NCBI RefSeq assembly: GCF_030463565.1
Contig: NC_134643.1
Span: 2,118,001 to 2,182,000, forward strand
DNA from: Pelecanus crispus
Taxonomy: Eukaryota > Chordata > Aves > Pelecaniformes > Pelecanidae
Direction of reading: 5' to 3'
DNA: 64,000 bases
Shown: one piece after another, positions 1 through 11,324 of the stretch
Numbering within the stretch: position 1 is the first letter of the stretch
Layout of the letters: each line of letters starts with the position of its first letter
Notes under the pieces: model-generated
What the model was told of the DNA's origin: nothing
The model's input: only the letters and a program-made list of their open reading frames with translations
The model's database searches: none
Made by a program: the position numbers and the translations under genes

Positions 1-23
1 TCACAGGCACCTCCAGCCTGCAC

Positions 24-1795
24 CCCAGGCTGTTCTCACCAGTGCCCCCAGTACCCCCTCCCACAAACACCAGCTCTCTCTCACCAGTGCCCCCAGTACC
101 CCCTCCCACAAACACCAGCTCTCAGTCCCTCTTCATCTTCCTTCTCACGTGCATGTACCCCAGTACCCCCCTCCCACACCCCCATTCCCCCAAATACCCC
201 CTGCCCACACACACCAGTGCCCCCAGTACCACCTCTGTGCAAAACAGTGCTCCCAATACCCCCCTCCACACACACCAGTGCCCCAAATACCCCCTGCCCA
301 CACACCCCAGTACCCCCTAACCAATGCCCCCTGTACCCCACCTCCGCCTGTGCTGCCGTTACCCCCCTTCTGCACGTACCAGTGCTCCCAATATCCCCCT
401 CCCCACATACACCAGTGCCCCCAGTACCTCCCCCACATACACCAGTATCCACTGCCCCTCCCAGAAACACCAGTACTCCCAGTACCCCTCCCCACATACA
501 CCAATGCCCCCAGCACCCTCTGCCTACAAACACCAGCACCTCCACTACCCGCCCTCAGTAGCCCCCTCCCCACATACACCAGTACCCCCCTCTCCCCACA
601 CCAGTGCCCCCAGTACCCATTCCCCCCAGACACCAGTGCCCCCAGTGCCCCCTCCCCACACACCAGTAGCCTGCAGTATCCCCTGCCTCCCGCACCGGTG
701 CCCCCAGTGCCCCCTCCCCACACACCAGTAGCTCCCAATACCCCCTCCCTCCCACACCAGTGCCACCAGTACCCCCTGCCCCCCGCACCAGTGCCCCCTC
801 TCTCCAGCACCAGTGCCCCCAGTACCCCCCTCCCCACACACCAGTAGCTCCCAGTGCCCCCTCCCCACACCCCGGTATCCCCAGTACCCCCCTCCCCACA
901 CACCAGTAGCTCCCAATACCCCCTCCCTCCCACACCAGTGCCGCCAGTACCCCCCTGCCCCCCACACCAGTGCCCCCTCTCTCCAGCACCAGTGCCCCCA
1001 GTGCCCCCTCCCCACACCCCAGTGCCCCCAGTACCCCCCTGCCCCCCGCACCAGTGCCCCCAGTGCCCCCTCCCCACACACCAGTGCCCCCAATACCCCC
1101 TCCCCCTGCACCAGTGCCCCCAGTACCCCCCTCCCCACACACCGGTACCCCCAGTACCCCCCTCCCCACACACCAGTGCCCCCAGTACCCCCTGCACCCC
1201 GCACCAGTTCCCCCAGTGCCCCCTCCCCACCCCCGGTACCCCCAGTACCCCCTCCCCACACACCAGTGCCGCCAGTACCCCCCTGCCCCCCACACCAGTG
1301 CCCCCTCTCTCCAGCACCAGTGCCCCCAGTACCCCCTTCACCCACACCCCAGTGCCCCCCAGTGCCCCCTCCCCACACACCAGTGCCCCCAGTGCCCCCT
1401 CCCCACCCCCCGGTATCCCCAGTACCCCCCTCCCCACACACCAGTGCCGCCAGTACCCCCTGCCCCCCACACCAGTGCCCCCTCTCTCCAGCACCAGTGC
1501 CCCCAGTACCCCCCTTCACCCACACCCCAGTGCCCCCCAGTGCCCCCTCCCCACACACCAGTGCCCCCAGTACCCCCTGCCCCCCGCACCAGTGGCCCCA
1601 GTGCCCCCTCCCCACACACCAGTGCCCCCAGTACCCCCTGCACCCCGCACCAGTAGCTCCCAGTACCCCCTCCCTCCCACACTAGTGCCCCCAGTGCCCC
1701 CTCCCCACACCCCAGTGCCCCCAGTACCCCCCTGCCCCCCGCACCAGTGCCCCCGGTGCCCCCTCCCCACCCCCGGTACCCCCAGTGCCCCTCCT
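24..1795. repeat. C-rich minisatellite upstream of ASB13
   Basis: About 1.8 kb is built from a degenerate unit of roughly 28-32 bp with the theme CACACCAGTGCCCCCAGTAC followed by CCCCTCCC. The plus strand is almost free of G outside CAGTG/CAGTA, so the minus strand carries runs of G suited to quadruplex formation. The array has internal higher-order structure: a variant containing GCCCCCTCTCTCC recurs at 793, 972, 1300 and 1477. It runs into the ASB13 CpG island. Every long reading frame across it is a low-complexity artefact. The left edge may continue outside the window. Confidence 0.93.
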
Positions 1796-1972
1796 CACCC
1801 GCCCGGCCAGGGCACTACAAGTCCCGGCGGCCACCGCGGCCGGAGCCGGGGCCGGTGCCGGGCGCCCGGGGCGGAGCGGGGCGGAGCGGGCGGAGGAGGC
1901 CGGGACCGGGGCCGGGGCCGGTGCCGGGGCCCGCGGCCGCCCCAGCGCTACCGGAGCCGGCGGGCCCGGGCC
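1796..1972 (+). promoter_or_regulatory. ASB13: ASB13 CpG-island promoter / 5' UTR
   Basis: Very GC-rich and CpG-dense, with GGGGCGG/GGGCGG boxes between about 1868 and 1893. It lies directly before the ASB13 start codon and directly after the C-rich minisatellite. No TATA box is seen, as expected for a CpG-island promoter. The exact transcription start cannot be fixed from sequence. The island continues through exon 1 to about 2045. Confidence 0.7.
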
Positions 1973-2015
1973 ATGGAGAGCCCCGTGGGCAGCGGCTCCC
2001 TGCGGGGCGAGATCA
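1973..2015 (+). CDS. ASB13: ASB13 coding exon 1
   Basis: Encodes MESPVGSGSLRGEI plus the first base of a Ser codon. The donor is ATCA|gtgcgt, so the intron is phase 1. Joining to 4756 gives EISFWADRTPVHEAA, which matches the start of ankyrin repeat 1 in ASB13. Confidence 0.9.
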
Positions 2016-5000
2016 GTGCGTGGGGGGCGGCGGGGCGGTGGGGTTCATGTGCACGGGGGTGGCGTGGAGCTGCTGCGGGAAGAGACGGGGCTGGCGTTGG
2101 CCTCGGGTTTCGGGGTGGGCAGAGTGTTTTGGGGGTGGGCAGGATGGTTTTGGGGGTGGGCAGGATGGTTTGGGATGGGCAGGATGGTTTTGGGGATGGG
2201 CAGGATGGTTTGGGGATGGGCAGGATGGGGTGGACAGGATGGTTTGGGGGTGGGCAGGATGGTTTTGGGGGTGGGCAGGATGGTTTGGGGATGGGCAGGA
2301 TAGTTTGGGGTGGGCAGGATGGTTTGGGGGTGGGCAGGATGGTTTGGGGTTGGGCAGGATGGTTTTGGGGTTGGGCAGGATGGTTTTGGGGGTGGGCAGG
2401 ATGGTTTTGGGGGTGGGCAGGATGGTTTTGGGGATGGGCAGGATGGTTTGGGGGTGGGCAGGATAGTTTGGGGTGGGCAGGGTGGTTTTGGGGATGGGCA
2501 GGATGGTTTTGGGGGTGGGCAGGTTGTTTTGGGGTTGGGCAGGATGGTTTTGGGGTTGGGCAGGATGGTTTTGGGCGTGGGCAGGATGGTTTGAGGATGG
2601 ACAGAATGGGGTGGGCAGGGTGGTTTTGGGGATGGGCAGGGTGGTTTTGGGGGTGGGCAGGGTGGTTTTGGGGGTGGGCAGGTTGTTTTGGGGTTGGGCA
2701 GGATGGTTTGGGGGGCGAGTGGCCTCTCCAAAGGAAAGGGATAAGAGGAAGGTGAGGATGCTCTTGGGAGTCCCCTTGTTTCTGGGCATGGGGAGTTATT
2801 ATTGTTCCTCCATGAACTAACGTGCGTGTGTGATCCGAAGAGGCGGTGGTGGGGAGCTGGAGGAGAACGGATGGCTCCCTCCTTGGAGGGAGATAGCGGA
2901 TGGGAGCCATGCAACACCCCGGAGGGCCCAAACCCTGCCTCCCGCCCGCAGCTGCCTGCTGTGTTACCTCCTCAGGGCTGGAGGTGACAAAGCTGCTTGC
3001 ATAGCTGCTGAGAAATTGTGCCGCTGGGATGGGGCACAGCAGGCTGGAGCATCGGGCCAAGCCTGGCAGCCTGCCCTGCGGATGGACCGCAGCAAAAACC
3101 GTAGCGGGTGCAAGGCTGTGCTGCGTGGTTGGTTCCCCTGGTAGGAATGCTCTTTGGTTGCATCAGGAGCTGGCCGTGTTCCCCTGTGTTGTGCTTCAGC
3201 TGGCGAGGCAGAGGAGTAAGTCTTGAATGTGCAGGTTTAGGAGGTCTGGCCCCGGCTGCAGTCTCCCTCCTGATCCATAACCCCGGGTGCAACTGGCTGG
3301 ATGTGGATGTGGGAGCCCCATCCGTGGGGACTGATGATGTTATCTCTCACGTGAGCCTGCCACATAAAGAATTGTGCAGTAAGAGAGAAGAAATTTGAGG
3401 AGCCTGCAGTTTGCAGGTTTGGGGTTTTTTTGGAATAGATGACAGGCCTTTAATGAAATGCTGCTGGGGCTTGTTCTTCTTCCCCGTCCTGTTGGTGACC
3501 AAGTGATGCTGCTTGGTGGTTGGCAATTCAAGGGCTCCATCCTCATTTGGACTTCTTGCTTCTCCTGACATACACCGTGAGAAGCTCCAGTGAAGGAAAA
3601 AACATCCTGCCCAGGGCTATTGGCAAAGGGAGTGAGGATCTAACAAGCAAATTAAAAAGCCTGTCCATACTGTGTGCTGTGAAAAGGCTGGTACTCGCGA
3701 TTCCCTTTCGGGGGGTGGTTTCGGTCCACCGTACACCTCAGCATTGTGGTGTTCTTTGGGTCTGCTCCATCTTTCATAACCACTGCCTTGTGTCGGCATT
3801 TACTGCTTTCTGCTGGTAAATAAAATGCTGCGTTTAGGGATGGAGGAGGGATGGTCAGTCCAACTGAAATACATGGCAAGGTGTTTATTTTTTTTATGAA
3901 TAAGGCAAATCATGCATTTGCTCCTGCTCCGTCAGTGCTTGCCTTGAAATGGGGGTCTTATGGAGACGGGGAGTAACTGTAGCTTCAAGGTCTGGTTTGC
4001 CAATGGTTTTTAGCATCGAGTTTTATGCGAACAGCACCATACTGCTCCTATAAGCCCGGCTTTTGCAGGGTACCGAGGGACTTATTTTTACAGAGAGGAT
4101 GCATTTACCTTGCTGAAGGTTGCATGAAAATGCACGTGCCTGTTCTTTACTCATTGCTACCTTGAAAGCAAAACACACCTGAAAGGAGATGATATTGTCA
4201 GCTCGTGCTGGCAAGTGAAGCCCAGGCTTGCCCTGTGTACGTGTAGATGCTCAGCAAAGGCATCGAAGCCAGAAACTTAGTTGTCGAAGCTCCATTGACT
4301 TTTCGGGAAGAGAGTTTTTAGGTGGGCTGAGTTGCTCTCTGGAGTTGTCCCGTTTCCAGTGATTTCAGATGGAGCCAGGAGGGAGAGCACTCCTAATGCT
4401 AAATAGATAAGAGCTCGCTGGGATGAATCTGGACCTAATGAATGCCGCTGGGGTTTGTAACTTGGGTAAAGTTTCAAGCAAGTACAGCAAAGCATTTCAG
4501 AAACTGTAAGGGAACCCAGCATTACAAACAGTCCCTGAGAGGGCAGTGATCAGTGGGGAACCCACAAATGTGAAGCACCCGATTTCAGAACACATGCTGA
4601 GCGGGGGCATGGTGCAGAATAAGCTCCTCGTTCCCCGCTCTCTCTTCTAGCTGCCGGCCCATGTTCCCCGTCTGCTTTTCTCCAGCACAGAGACCCATTT
4701 GCTCCACGTGTATGGGTTTATTTATTTACTTATTTATTTATTCTTTCCTCTCTAGGCTTCTGGGCCGATCGAACACCAGTTCATGAAGCAGCCAGGCGGG
4801 GAGAAATCCTGCAGCTGCAGCAGCTGATAGAGAGCGGAGCCTGTGTCAATGCGGTCACCTATGACTCTATCACCCCACTGCACGAGGCCAGCCTGCGAGG
4901 GCAAACGCAGTGTGTCAAGCTCCTGCTGGCTGCAGGGGCCCAGGTGTGCAGTCGGGTCTGATCCAGCTGGGAACATCATCTTGATGTCTGAAGTTATTTC

Positions 5001-8000
5001 TGGGATCTGGATTCTCCCCATTTAGCTCTAGGCTCTTCTTCATCACCCTGGGCTTTCTTGACAGTCAGCAGAGGAGGGCAGGCCTCTTCAGAGGGTGTTT
5101 GAGCTTGATGAGGACTTAAAAAACTGCCTGAAAGTATTTCTCTCTCTGTCTCTCCCCCTCTCTCCTCAGTGACTATCAGCAGAGCCCGGCGTGACTAGAA
5201 ATCTAGTTTAGATGACTCAAGTATCTAAAGCTAGCTGGGATGAATCCAGAGGCCAGAAGGGGAGCAGGGGACATGTAGCTTCCAGAGGGGATTTACATTT
5301 ATTCTTTTGTTTCTTCTTCTATTTCTTTAATTTTATTATGGAAACAACAATCAGCTAAACAGAGTCTTTGGATATAGCTGGCGACGACTGTCTTCAAGGG
5401 CTTGTGATTTCTCACATGCTAAGGACAGCTGTCCTCAGAGGAAAGCCGGGGAAGTGGAGCATGCGTGCGCTCCGTGGTCCTTCTCAGTGCAAAGTCAGCC
5501 AGCTTGGCTCGGTCCGCTGGTGAAGCTGGGCTTTGCACTAAAGCAGAGAGGAGTTGCATCGTATTACTCAGCTGCAATGCTTGTAACCTTCAGCAGGAAA
5601 GCGGCAGAAAAATATAATGATGGAAATAACAGCCGAAACTTGTGACATTGATGTAAATCTGTCCCCTGAGAGTAATGGGAACAGCACGAGCCAGGTTGCT
5701 GGCAGTAACAACCAACTCTTTCCTGAGTCCAGACTATTTCTAGATTTAAAAGAACTGAAAACGTAGGCAAGAGGGTACCGTCACACAGCAGCCTGCGGGT
5801 ACCTAACATTTTTTTTTCTACCTTGAAGGTGGATGCCAGGAATATCGATGGCAGCACTCCGCTCTGTGATGCCTGTGCCTCGGGTAGCATAGAGTGTGTG
5901 AAAGTGCTGCTGTCCCATGGCGCCAAGGTGAACCCTCCCCTTTACACAGCGTCTCCTCTCCATGAAGCCTGCATGAACGGTAAGTCCACGTGGTCTTATC
6001 TTTGCATGGTTATTTGCAGCTTGGAAAAAAAAAAAATCAGCAAAAGCAGCTGCCAAGTATCTTAAATTGACCGTGTTGCTCATCAGACCGTTACAGCTTG
6101 CAAATATATCTGCCTTACGTGGGCAGAGCTCCCTTTGAACGCAGAATGCAAAGCGCTGCGGTATCAGATGAATAAAGCCATCCCTTGTGTTGGGTGCTTT
6201 TATCCCACATGACGGACATGGGATATGTTAGGCAGATAAAGCACCAGCTCCTTGATGCTCTGCTAGAAAACCTTGAGCCAAACCAGTAGCTTTGCTCTTG
6301 CGAGCAGAGGGGAGTTTGCATCCTTTCCCTCTGATCCAAGTTGAGATGGGATAAATTGTTCTGATTAAGATGTAGAATGACATGACATGATTAAGACATG
6401 AGACCGTCTTCATCAGGTGGTCCTGTCCCAGACCCCTCCTGGTTGTTCAGAGCTGATGGATGAAGCTGTCAGGTGCCAGGGACTGTGGGGCAGCATTGCT
6501 GCCTGTACTGCTCCTTGTCCCTCTCTCGGCCTTTTCCAGCTGGAGGGTCTGTCCAGGGGATAAGAGAAAACTACAGGGGCCAAAATAATGTTCCAGCTGG
6601 CACGTGCCAGCTGCTCTCTGCCTCCCCTGTCCTCTACTCAAGCCTCTCCTGGGTGTTTGGATCGGGGTTACAGAGCAAGAGCAAGCATCAGGGGTGGCTG
6701 TGATAGCCGCAGAGGCGGAAGAAGTGGCGGAGGGGTATTTGAGTGTAATTCCAACCCTGAACTTACACTTGCGCAAATGCAACAGCAGGAAAGCCGGGAT
6801 GTGAGAGTGGCAGTCTCCCCGTTAGATAATTGTGACCAAATCTTTCAATCGTGTTGTGCCTCAGTTTCCTCTTTGTAAGATGTAATACCTCCTCTCTCCC
6901 TCCTTCACTGTTTTTGTTATATGCTGTCCTGGACAGTTTCCCTTCGACTACGAAGGCTGTGGGAGTCAGCATTTTTGACAAAAAGGTAGTTACTTAAATA
7001 CCTAGCTGTGAGCTCTTGCTTAGTTTTTCCTCATTAAGCCTTTTTCCTAAGGCTTGTTGATGACTGCCTGCTTTCTGTTAAGTCGTATTATTAGCACTGG
7101 AAAAAGTAAAGCTGGAGTAGTCTTGAAGGTGATCGAATCCACCCAGGGCAGGCTCAGCAATACAACCAGCTACATGAACAACAGGCAATTTAGTGCAAAC
7201 CCTTGAATTCAGGTTTGTTTGACCTGACTCCCTGCGAGACCTGTTAGCTCTAGCTCACCTAGCAGATGTGACTCTATTTCTTGTGCCCTGGTCTCAGTCT
7301 CGATCCTCCAGTGTTGGCTCACAAGCATTTCTATTTTTGCAGCCATCACCCCAGATATCAAACAGGCTGTTTGTGGGTCAAGCTGATCTCAGCATCCCAT
7401 ATGCTCCCATTTGAGCCGGTTTCTTTCTTTTGACTTGCATCTTCCCTTTCTAAAGGTAGCTCAGAGTGCGTGCAACTCCTCATTGACGTCGGTGCAAACT
7501 TGGAAGCTCACGACTGCCATTTCGGGACGCCCCTACACGTGGCCTGTGCCAGGGAGCATCTGGACTGTGCAAAGTTGCTGCTGAAGGCAGGTACGGCAGC
7601 CGCAGGCTTTGCTTCTGGGTGGGCAGGAGACGGTGGTGTCTGTGCGCAGCGTTTCCCTCGGTGTTCCACAGCGGCATTCTTGTCGAAGAATTTATTCATT
7701 CACAGCATAATACAGATGACAAAGGTGAAAGGTTTTGCCTTTACCTGAGCAAAGCTTAATGCTTAAGCGTTTTTTTTTGGCGTACGCCTGTCAATATCCA
7801 GTCTGTGATGTTCCCAGTGACATTCCCATTCTCTTATTTTAATAAAATTCAGAACTCTTCAGCCCCCTAGAGCGAAGTTTCAACTTCTTCCCAAAAGTGG
7901 TATCAACTGGTTCAGCTTTGGTAGCACAGTCATATTGTTTTGGATGGGTGTTAAGGAGAAATGTTAGGGTTTGATGTTGTACAGAAAACCAGAGATGAAG

Positions 8001-10993
8001 TCACTTCATACCTCAGGGAGATCTGGTTAGTGTTACACCCACATGAGTTTGCTAGATGTTCAAGTTAATGTTCTATGCTCCAGGTTTCACATCCCAGTTT
8101 TCTTGCTGCTAACTTTGGGGAATTTGGCATTGGACTTCTTGTCTTTGCCTGTGTTTACCAGGAGGAGATTTGTCCCAGAGGTGGGGATTTGTTTCATTGA
8201 ACATTAGTTGTCTAAAAATTACACATCTAAGCTAGTTTGTTTCCAGCGGCTCCGGTTCCCTGTCATTAATTGATTCCCCAGAAATGCCTGTTTCTCCCTG
8301 TTAATTTTAAGGGCAGCTCGGTATGGCTACACATATCTAAAAGTCAATTGTTTGAATTCAGTGAGGTTTATCTCACCGCTGCTGAACAACTCGGTTGACA
8401 AAATGCAAGCATTGTGGGGGGATTGGAAAGACCTTTTGCTGTCAGCTTATAAAAGCCAGACTTTCTTAGCAAAAATATCTGTAAAACTTGATCCTGCAGT
8501 AGTGTCTGATGGTGAGCTGCCACATCTTGTGGGTCTGGGGTATTTCTGCTAACAAAGATGTCACTGTTTGCCTTGAGTGGGAGCACTCCATTGAGATGAC
8601 TGGGAATGGTTCTTGGCTGGCTTTGGACAGCACAGCTTCAGGAAGCAGTTTTGAACTTCACACTCAGCAGCTTATTTACCCAGTAACATGGACTAAAATC
8701 CTTTCTCTGCAAGGAAAACGTAAACCCAGAGAAGAAAATTCATGCATTGCCAGCACCGAGAACTTGTTCAGCAGTTTGGTTTCCTGTTTGTGCTGTTTTG
8801 TTTGGATCTTGTTCTAGCTGGTCGTGCGTTTTTTAACAGCATTTTTTTCTCCAGTCAAACCACTCCTTACGTTTGGGTCAAGTGAGGCTTTCATGAACAG
8901 GCTTGTCTTTCTTTCTGGCCTCAGGGGCAAATGTGAATGCTGCTAAACTTCATGAGACAGCCCTCCACCATGCAGCAAAAGTGAAAAACGTAGATCTGGT
9001 GGAGATGCTGATTGAATTTGGAGGAAACATTTACGCAAGGGACAACCGAGGAAAGAAGCCATCGGATTACACCTGGAGCAGCAGTCCCACAGCAAAGTGC
9101 TTTGAGTACTATGAAAGTAAGTGAGATATGATCGCTGCCCCAGGAATTCAGTGACTGCCAACTCCATTGCACCACATCATGATTCTCAGTCGGCTTTGAT
9201 CTGTAGGTCCCTGATCATCTTCCTGTGAAGGTAGCGAGTTCTTGGTGGCAAATGTACGCCAGCTGGCTGTAGGCTAGCTCTGCTTAATTGTGGTTGAATG
9301 ACAGTAGTAAGATGGTTCAGATCATGCCGTCACTGAATTCAGGTCCCTCTCATGTGGCAGCATCAACCTTTATGCTTTGGTGCTTTAAGTTTGGTCAAGG
9401 AAATCGCCCAGTTGAAAACTCCTTTTATTTGGGGCAGGGAACGCATTAAACTTTAGCTGCACTGGCTGTCTGATTTTGGAGGAGGCGTTTGACTGAGGTT
9501 TGAGGATGGCTTTAAGTCAGTCTTTGTCTTGGTTACCCTTAGAGGAGTAATGCACAGACCTTTCCAAGCATTTGCAGACTGCTGCTGCACTAGATGATCC
9601 TAAACATCATAGAATCCTAGAATGGTTTAGGTTGGGAGGGACCTTTAAAAACCACATAGTCCAACCCTGCTGCCATGGGCAGGGACATCTTGCACTAGAT
9701 CAGGTTGCTCAAAGCCCTGTCCAGCCTGACCTTGAACACTTCCAGTGATGGGGCATCCACAGCTTCTCTGGACAACCCGTTCCACTGTCTCACCACCCTC
9801 ATCATAAAAAAAATCCTTCTGTATAGAAGAATAAAGTATTTTCTGGCTTTGCAATCCTTTGTGTTGTGAGCGCCTTATAGCCCCTTCTCCCTCTGACTTC
9901 TCTTCTCCCTGTAGCATGCTCTCCTCCAAGTTATTCATTGCTGTGTTTTCTTAGAGAGCCGTGAAGCGTGCTGGTCTGGCTGCAGCTGAGCTGGCTGAAG
10001 AGATTGAATCCTACATGCCCATAAATACTCCTTATATCTCACCAGAGTTTGCTGCCCTCTAAACCCAGCTGTCAGAACTGCACGTGTAGTTGCTTTTCAA
10101 CGCAGGCTGTTGTAACAGTACTGTGCTAGCTCTAATAGTGTTTTTTTTTCCTTTTGATTTGTATCATTAAATTCGGGACTAGAGTCAGGATGGATGCAGA
10201 TCTTGGAGGCTGGTGATTACAAAGGCTGTGGGAGTAGGGAGCACAGCTTCTTAGGACTGACTACTTCCAGAGCAATGTGCCCAATTGTAACTGCACAAGC
10301 ATCAACACCCGGTGTCGAGGCTGTGGGCTGTGGATTGGGGGCTGTCTGGACGGGGCTTGGGGAATTTTATTGGAGCTCTCAGCAGAGTGCTGAATGAAAA
10401 GGGTTAACGCAATCCTTAGATGGAGGAATGGAGCAGTAGAGAAGTGTTGGAAGTAGGTTTTGTTCCTATATACAATGTTGCTGAGGCTTAATACAGCATC
10501 ACTAAGGGAAATCTGAAAGTCTTGGATAGCCCCAGTGGATCAGAGGAGGTGATCCAGTGGGCGCTGTTGGCCTTTGAGGGATGCAGGTGAGGAAGGGAGC
10601 TGGGAGAAGCGTGCTGCAGCTGTGCTCACTGTTTCTGGTGGGATTTGCATCAGGATGAGCCTTGAGAGAGCACGCCCGTGGCTCTGCGGTGCCTTCCTAG
10701 GGCCTGGGTGCTGTGGGAGGTCGAGCGCTTGTAAGCAGAGCCAGGCTTGTGATCACGGTGGGGGCAATGCCAGGCGTCACCCTCCTGGGAGGTCTGCGCT
10801 CTGCGGGAAGATCAGCCGTCCGCTACGCTGCAGTCCTAACTTTGGATCTTCTTTTCTCCTTTTAGAAACGCCTCTGAGCTTGTCACAGCTTTGCAGAGTT
10901 ACGGTGAGGAAAGCCGCTGGGCAGCGAGCACTGGAGAAGATTGCCAAGCTAAATATTCCTCCGCGATTAATCCAATACCTGTCCTACAACTGA
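1973..10993 (+). CDS. ASB13: ASB13, ankyrin repeat and SOCS box protein 13 (six coding exons, complete)
   Basis: The coding sequence is join(1973-2015, 4756-4943, 5829-5979, 7456-7590, 8925-9116, 10866-10993). It totals 837 nt and 278 residues, the same length as I recall for human ASB13. All introns are GT-AG and all phases agree. Six ankyrin repeats show the TPLH-type motif at residues 21-24 (TPVH), 54-57 (TPLH), 87-90 (TPLC), 119-122 (SPLH), 152-155 (TPLH) and 184-187 (TALH). The C-terminal SOCS box has an Elongin B/C-binding BC box (SLSQLCRVTVRK, 241-252) and a Cullin5-box-like LNIPPRLIQYL (265-275). Proteins of this family are substrate receptors of Elongin B/C-Cul5-Rbx2 E3 ubiquitin ligases; the substrate is not readable from sequence. 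The start is the ATG in the CpG island. The N-terminal 14 residues are the least conserved part. No damage is seen. Confidence 0.96.
2103..2715. repeat. G-rich minisatellite in ASB13 intron 1
   Basis: About 28 tandem copies of a 20-24 bp unit of the form GGGTGGGCAGGATGGTTTTGG, varying mainly in the T-run and G-run lengths. The plus (coding) strand is the G-rich strand. The unit contains GGGCAGGATG, which fits the classic human hypervariable minisatellite core GGGCAGGANG. It starts about 90 bp after the exon 1 donor. Open frames across it (for example 1747-2466) are artefacts of a repeat without stops. Confidence 0.95.
2716..4755 (+). other. ASB13 intron 1, remainder
   Basis: Intron sequence without recognisable exons, RNA genes or full-length mobile elements. 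The last 40 bases before exon 2 hold a TTTA/TTAC simple repeat. Confidence 0.8.
4717..4744. repeat. TTTA simple repeat next to the exon 2 acceptor
   Basis: A short run of TTTATTTATTTACTTATTTA type directly before the pyrimidine tract of the exon 2 acceptor of ASB13. Length variation here could change branch-point spacing. Confidence 0.8.
4756..4943 (+). CDS. ASB13: ASB13 coding exon 2
   Basis: 188 nt between acceptor ctctag and donor CAG|gtgtgc, entered in phase 1 and left in phase 0. Encodes residues 15-77, which is ankyrin repeat 1 and most of repeat 2 (TPLHEASLRGQ, then VKLLLAAGAQ). Confidence 0.95.
4944..5828 (+). other. ASB13 intron 2
   Basis: Intron of 885 bp. No gene, RNA or clear repeat is seen in it. 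Confidence 0.85.
5829..5979 (+). CDS. ASB13: ASB13 coding exon 3
   Basis: 151 nt between acceptor ccttgaag and donor AACG|gtaagt, entered in phase 0 and left in phase 1. Encodes residues 78-127, starting VDARNIDGSTPLCDACASGS. It carries the end of repeat 2, repeat 3 and the start of repeat 4. Confidence 0.96.
5980..7455 (+). other. ASB13 intron 3
   Basis: Intron of 1476 bp. Nothing recognisable is present apart from a short A run near 6027. Confidence 0.85.
7456..7590 (+). CDS. ASB13: ASB13 coding exon 4
   Basis: 135 nt between acceptor tctaaag and donor GGCAG|gtacgg, entered and left in phase 1. Encodes about residues 128-173 (GSSECVQLLIDVGANLEAH, then TPLHVACAREHLDC), spanning ankyrin repeats 4 and 5. 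Confidence 0.95.
7591..8924 (+). other. ASB13 intron 4
   Basis: Intron of 1334 bp. No exon, RNA gene or clear mobile element is seen. Confidence 0.85.
8925..9116 (+). CDS. ASB13: ASB13 coding exon 5
   Basis: 192 nt between acceptor gcctcag and donor GAAA|gtaagt, entered and left in phase 1. Encodes about residues 173-237 (ANVNAAKLHETALHHAA, then YARDNRGKKPSDYTW), which is ankyrin repeat 6 and the linker to the SOCS box. Confidence 0.95.
9117..10865 (+). other. ASB13 intron 5
   Basis: Intron of 1749 bp containing one CR1 fragment (9606-9935). The rest is featureless. Confidence 0.85.
9606..9935 (-). mobile_element. CR1 LINE fragment (3' end), reversed
   Basis: Begins with ATCATAGAATCCTAGAATGG, the reverse complement of the CR1 3' terminus. 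It continues with typical CR1 3' sequence on the minus strand (GGTTTAGGTTGGGAGGGACC, TCCAACC, CCAGCCTGACCTTGAACACT, read here on plus). It is a 5'-truncated copy of about 330 bp, the commonest form of CR1 in bird genomes, and carries no intact frame. Confidence 0.93.
10866..10993 (+). CDS. ASB13: ASB13 coding exon 6 (SOCS box and stop)
   Basis: 128 nt after acceptor ccttttag, ending in TGA at 10991-10993. Encodes the SOCS box (TPLSLSQLCRVTVRKA, then LNIPPRLIQYLSYN). The C-terminus LSYN is the family ending. Confidence 0.95.
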
Positions 10994-11324
10994 CAGGGGC
11001 GAAGGTGGCCAGGAAGGACGATATCTTTGGCTCCTGCAGTATGAAGTATCTGTCTCTTTCTCTTCTACCTCCCCCCAAGAAACTAATTTTAATTTAAGCA
11101 AACTGGTGTAAATAGTATTTATGAGGCAGCACTTCCTGTTCTCCATGGGCAAAGACAGGCTCAGGCAACGTGTAGCACTGGCTTGAAGTTGTAACCTCTC
11201 CTGGGGTGATCTGTTAGACTGTCACTGTGTTTGAGGCTGTAGCGCTCGCTCTTTGAGCGGGATTAATCTTGCCTAATTTTACCTGTCTGTAGCCTAAAGG
11301 CATCTCCGTATGATCTAGCCAGGC

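Noticed and set aside
145-2755. Long open frames (up to 633 aa) across the two minisatellites near ASB13, on both strands
   Set aside because: They translate the tandem repeat units and lack any domain. The unit contains no stop codons, so long frames are expected.
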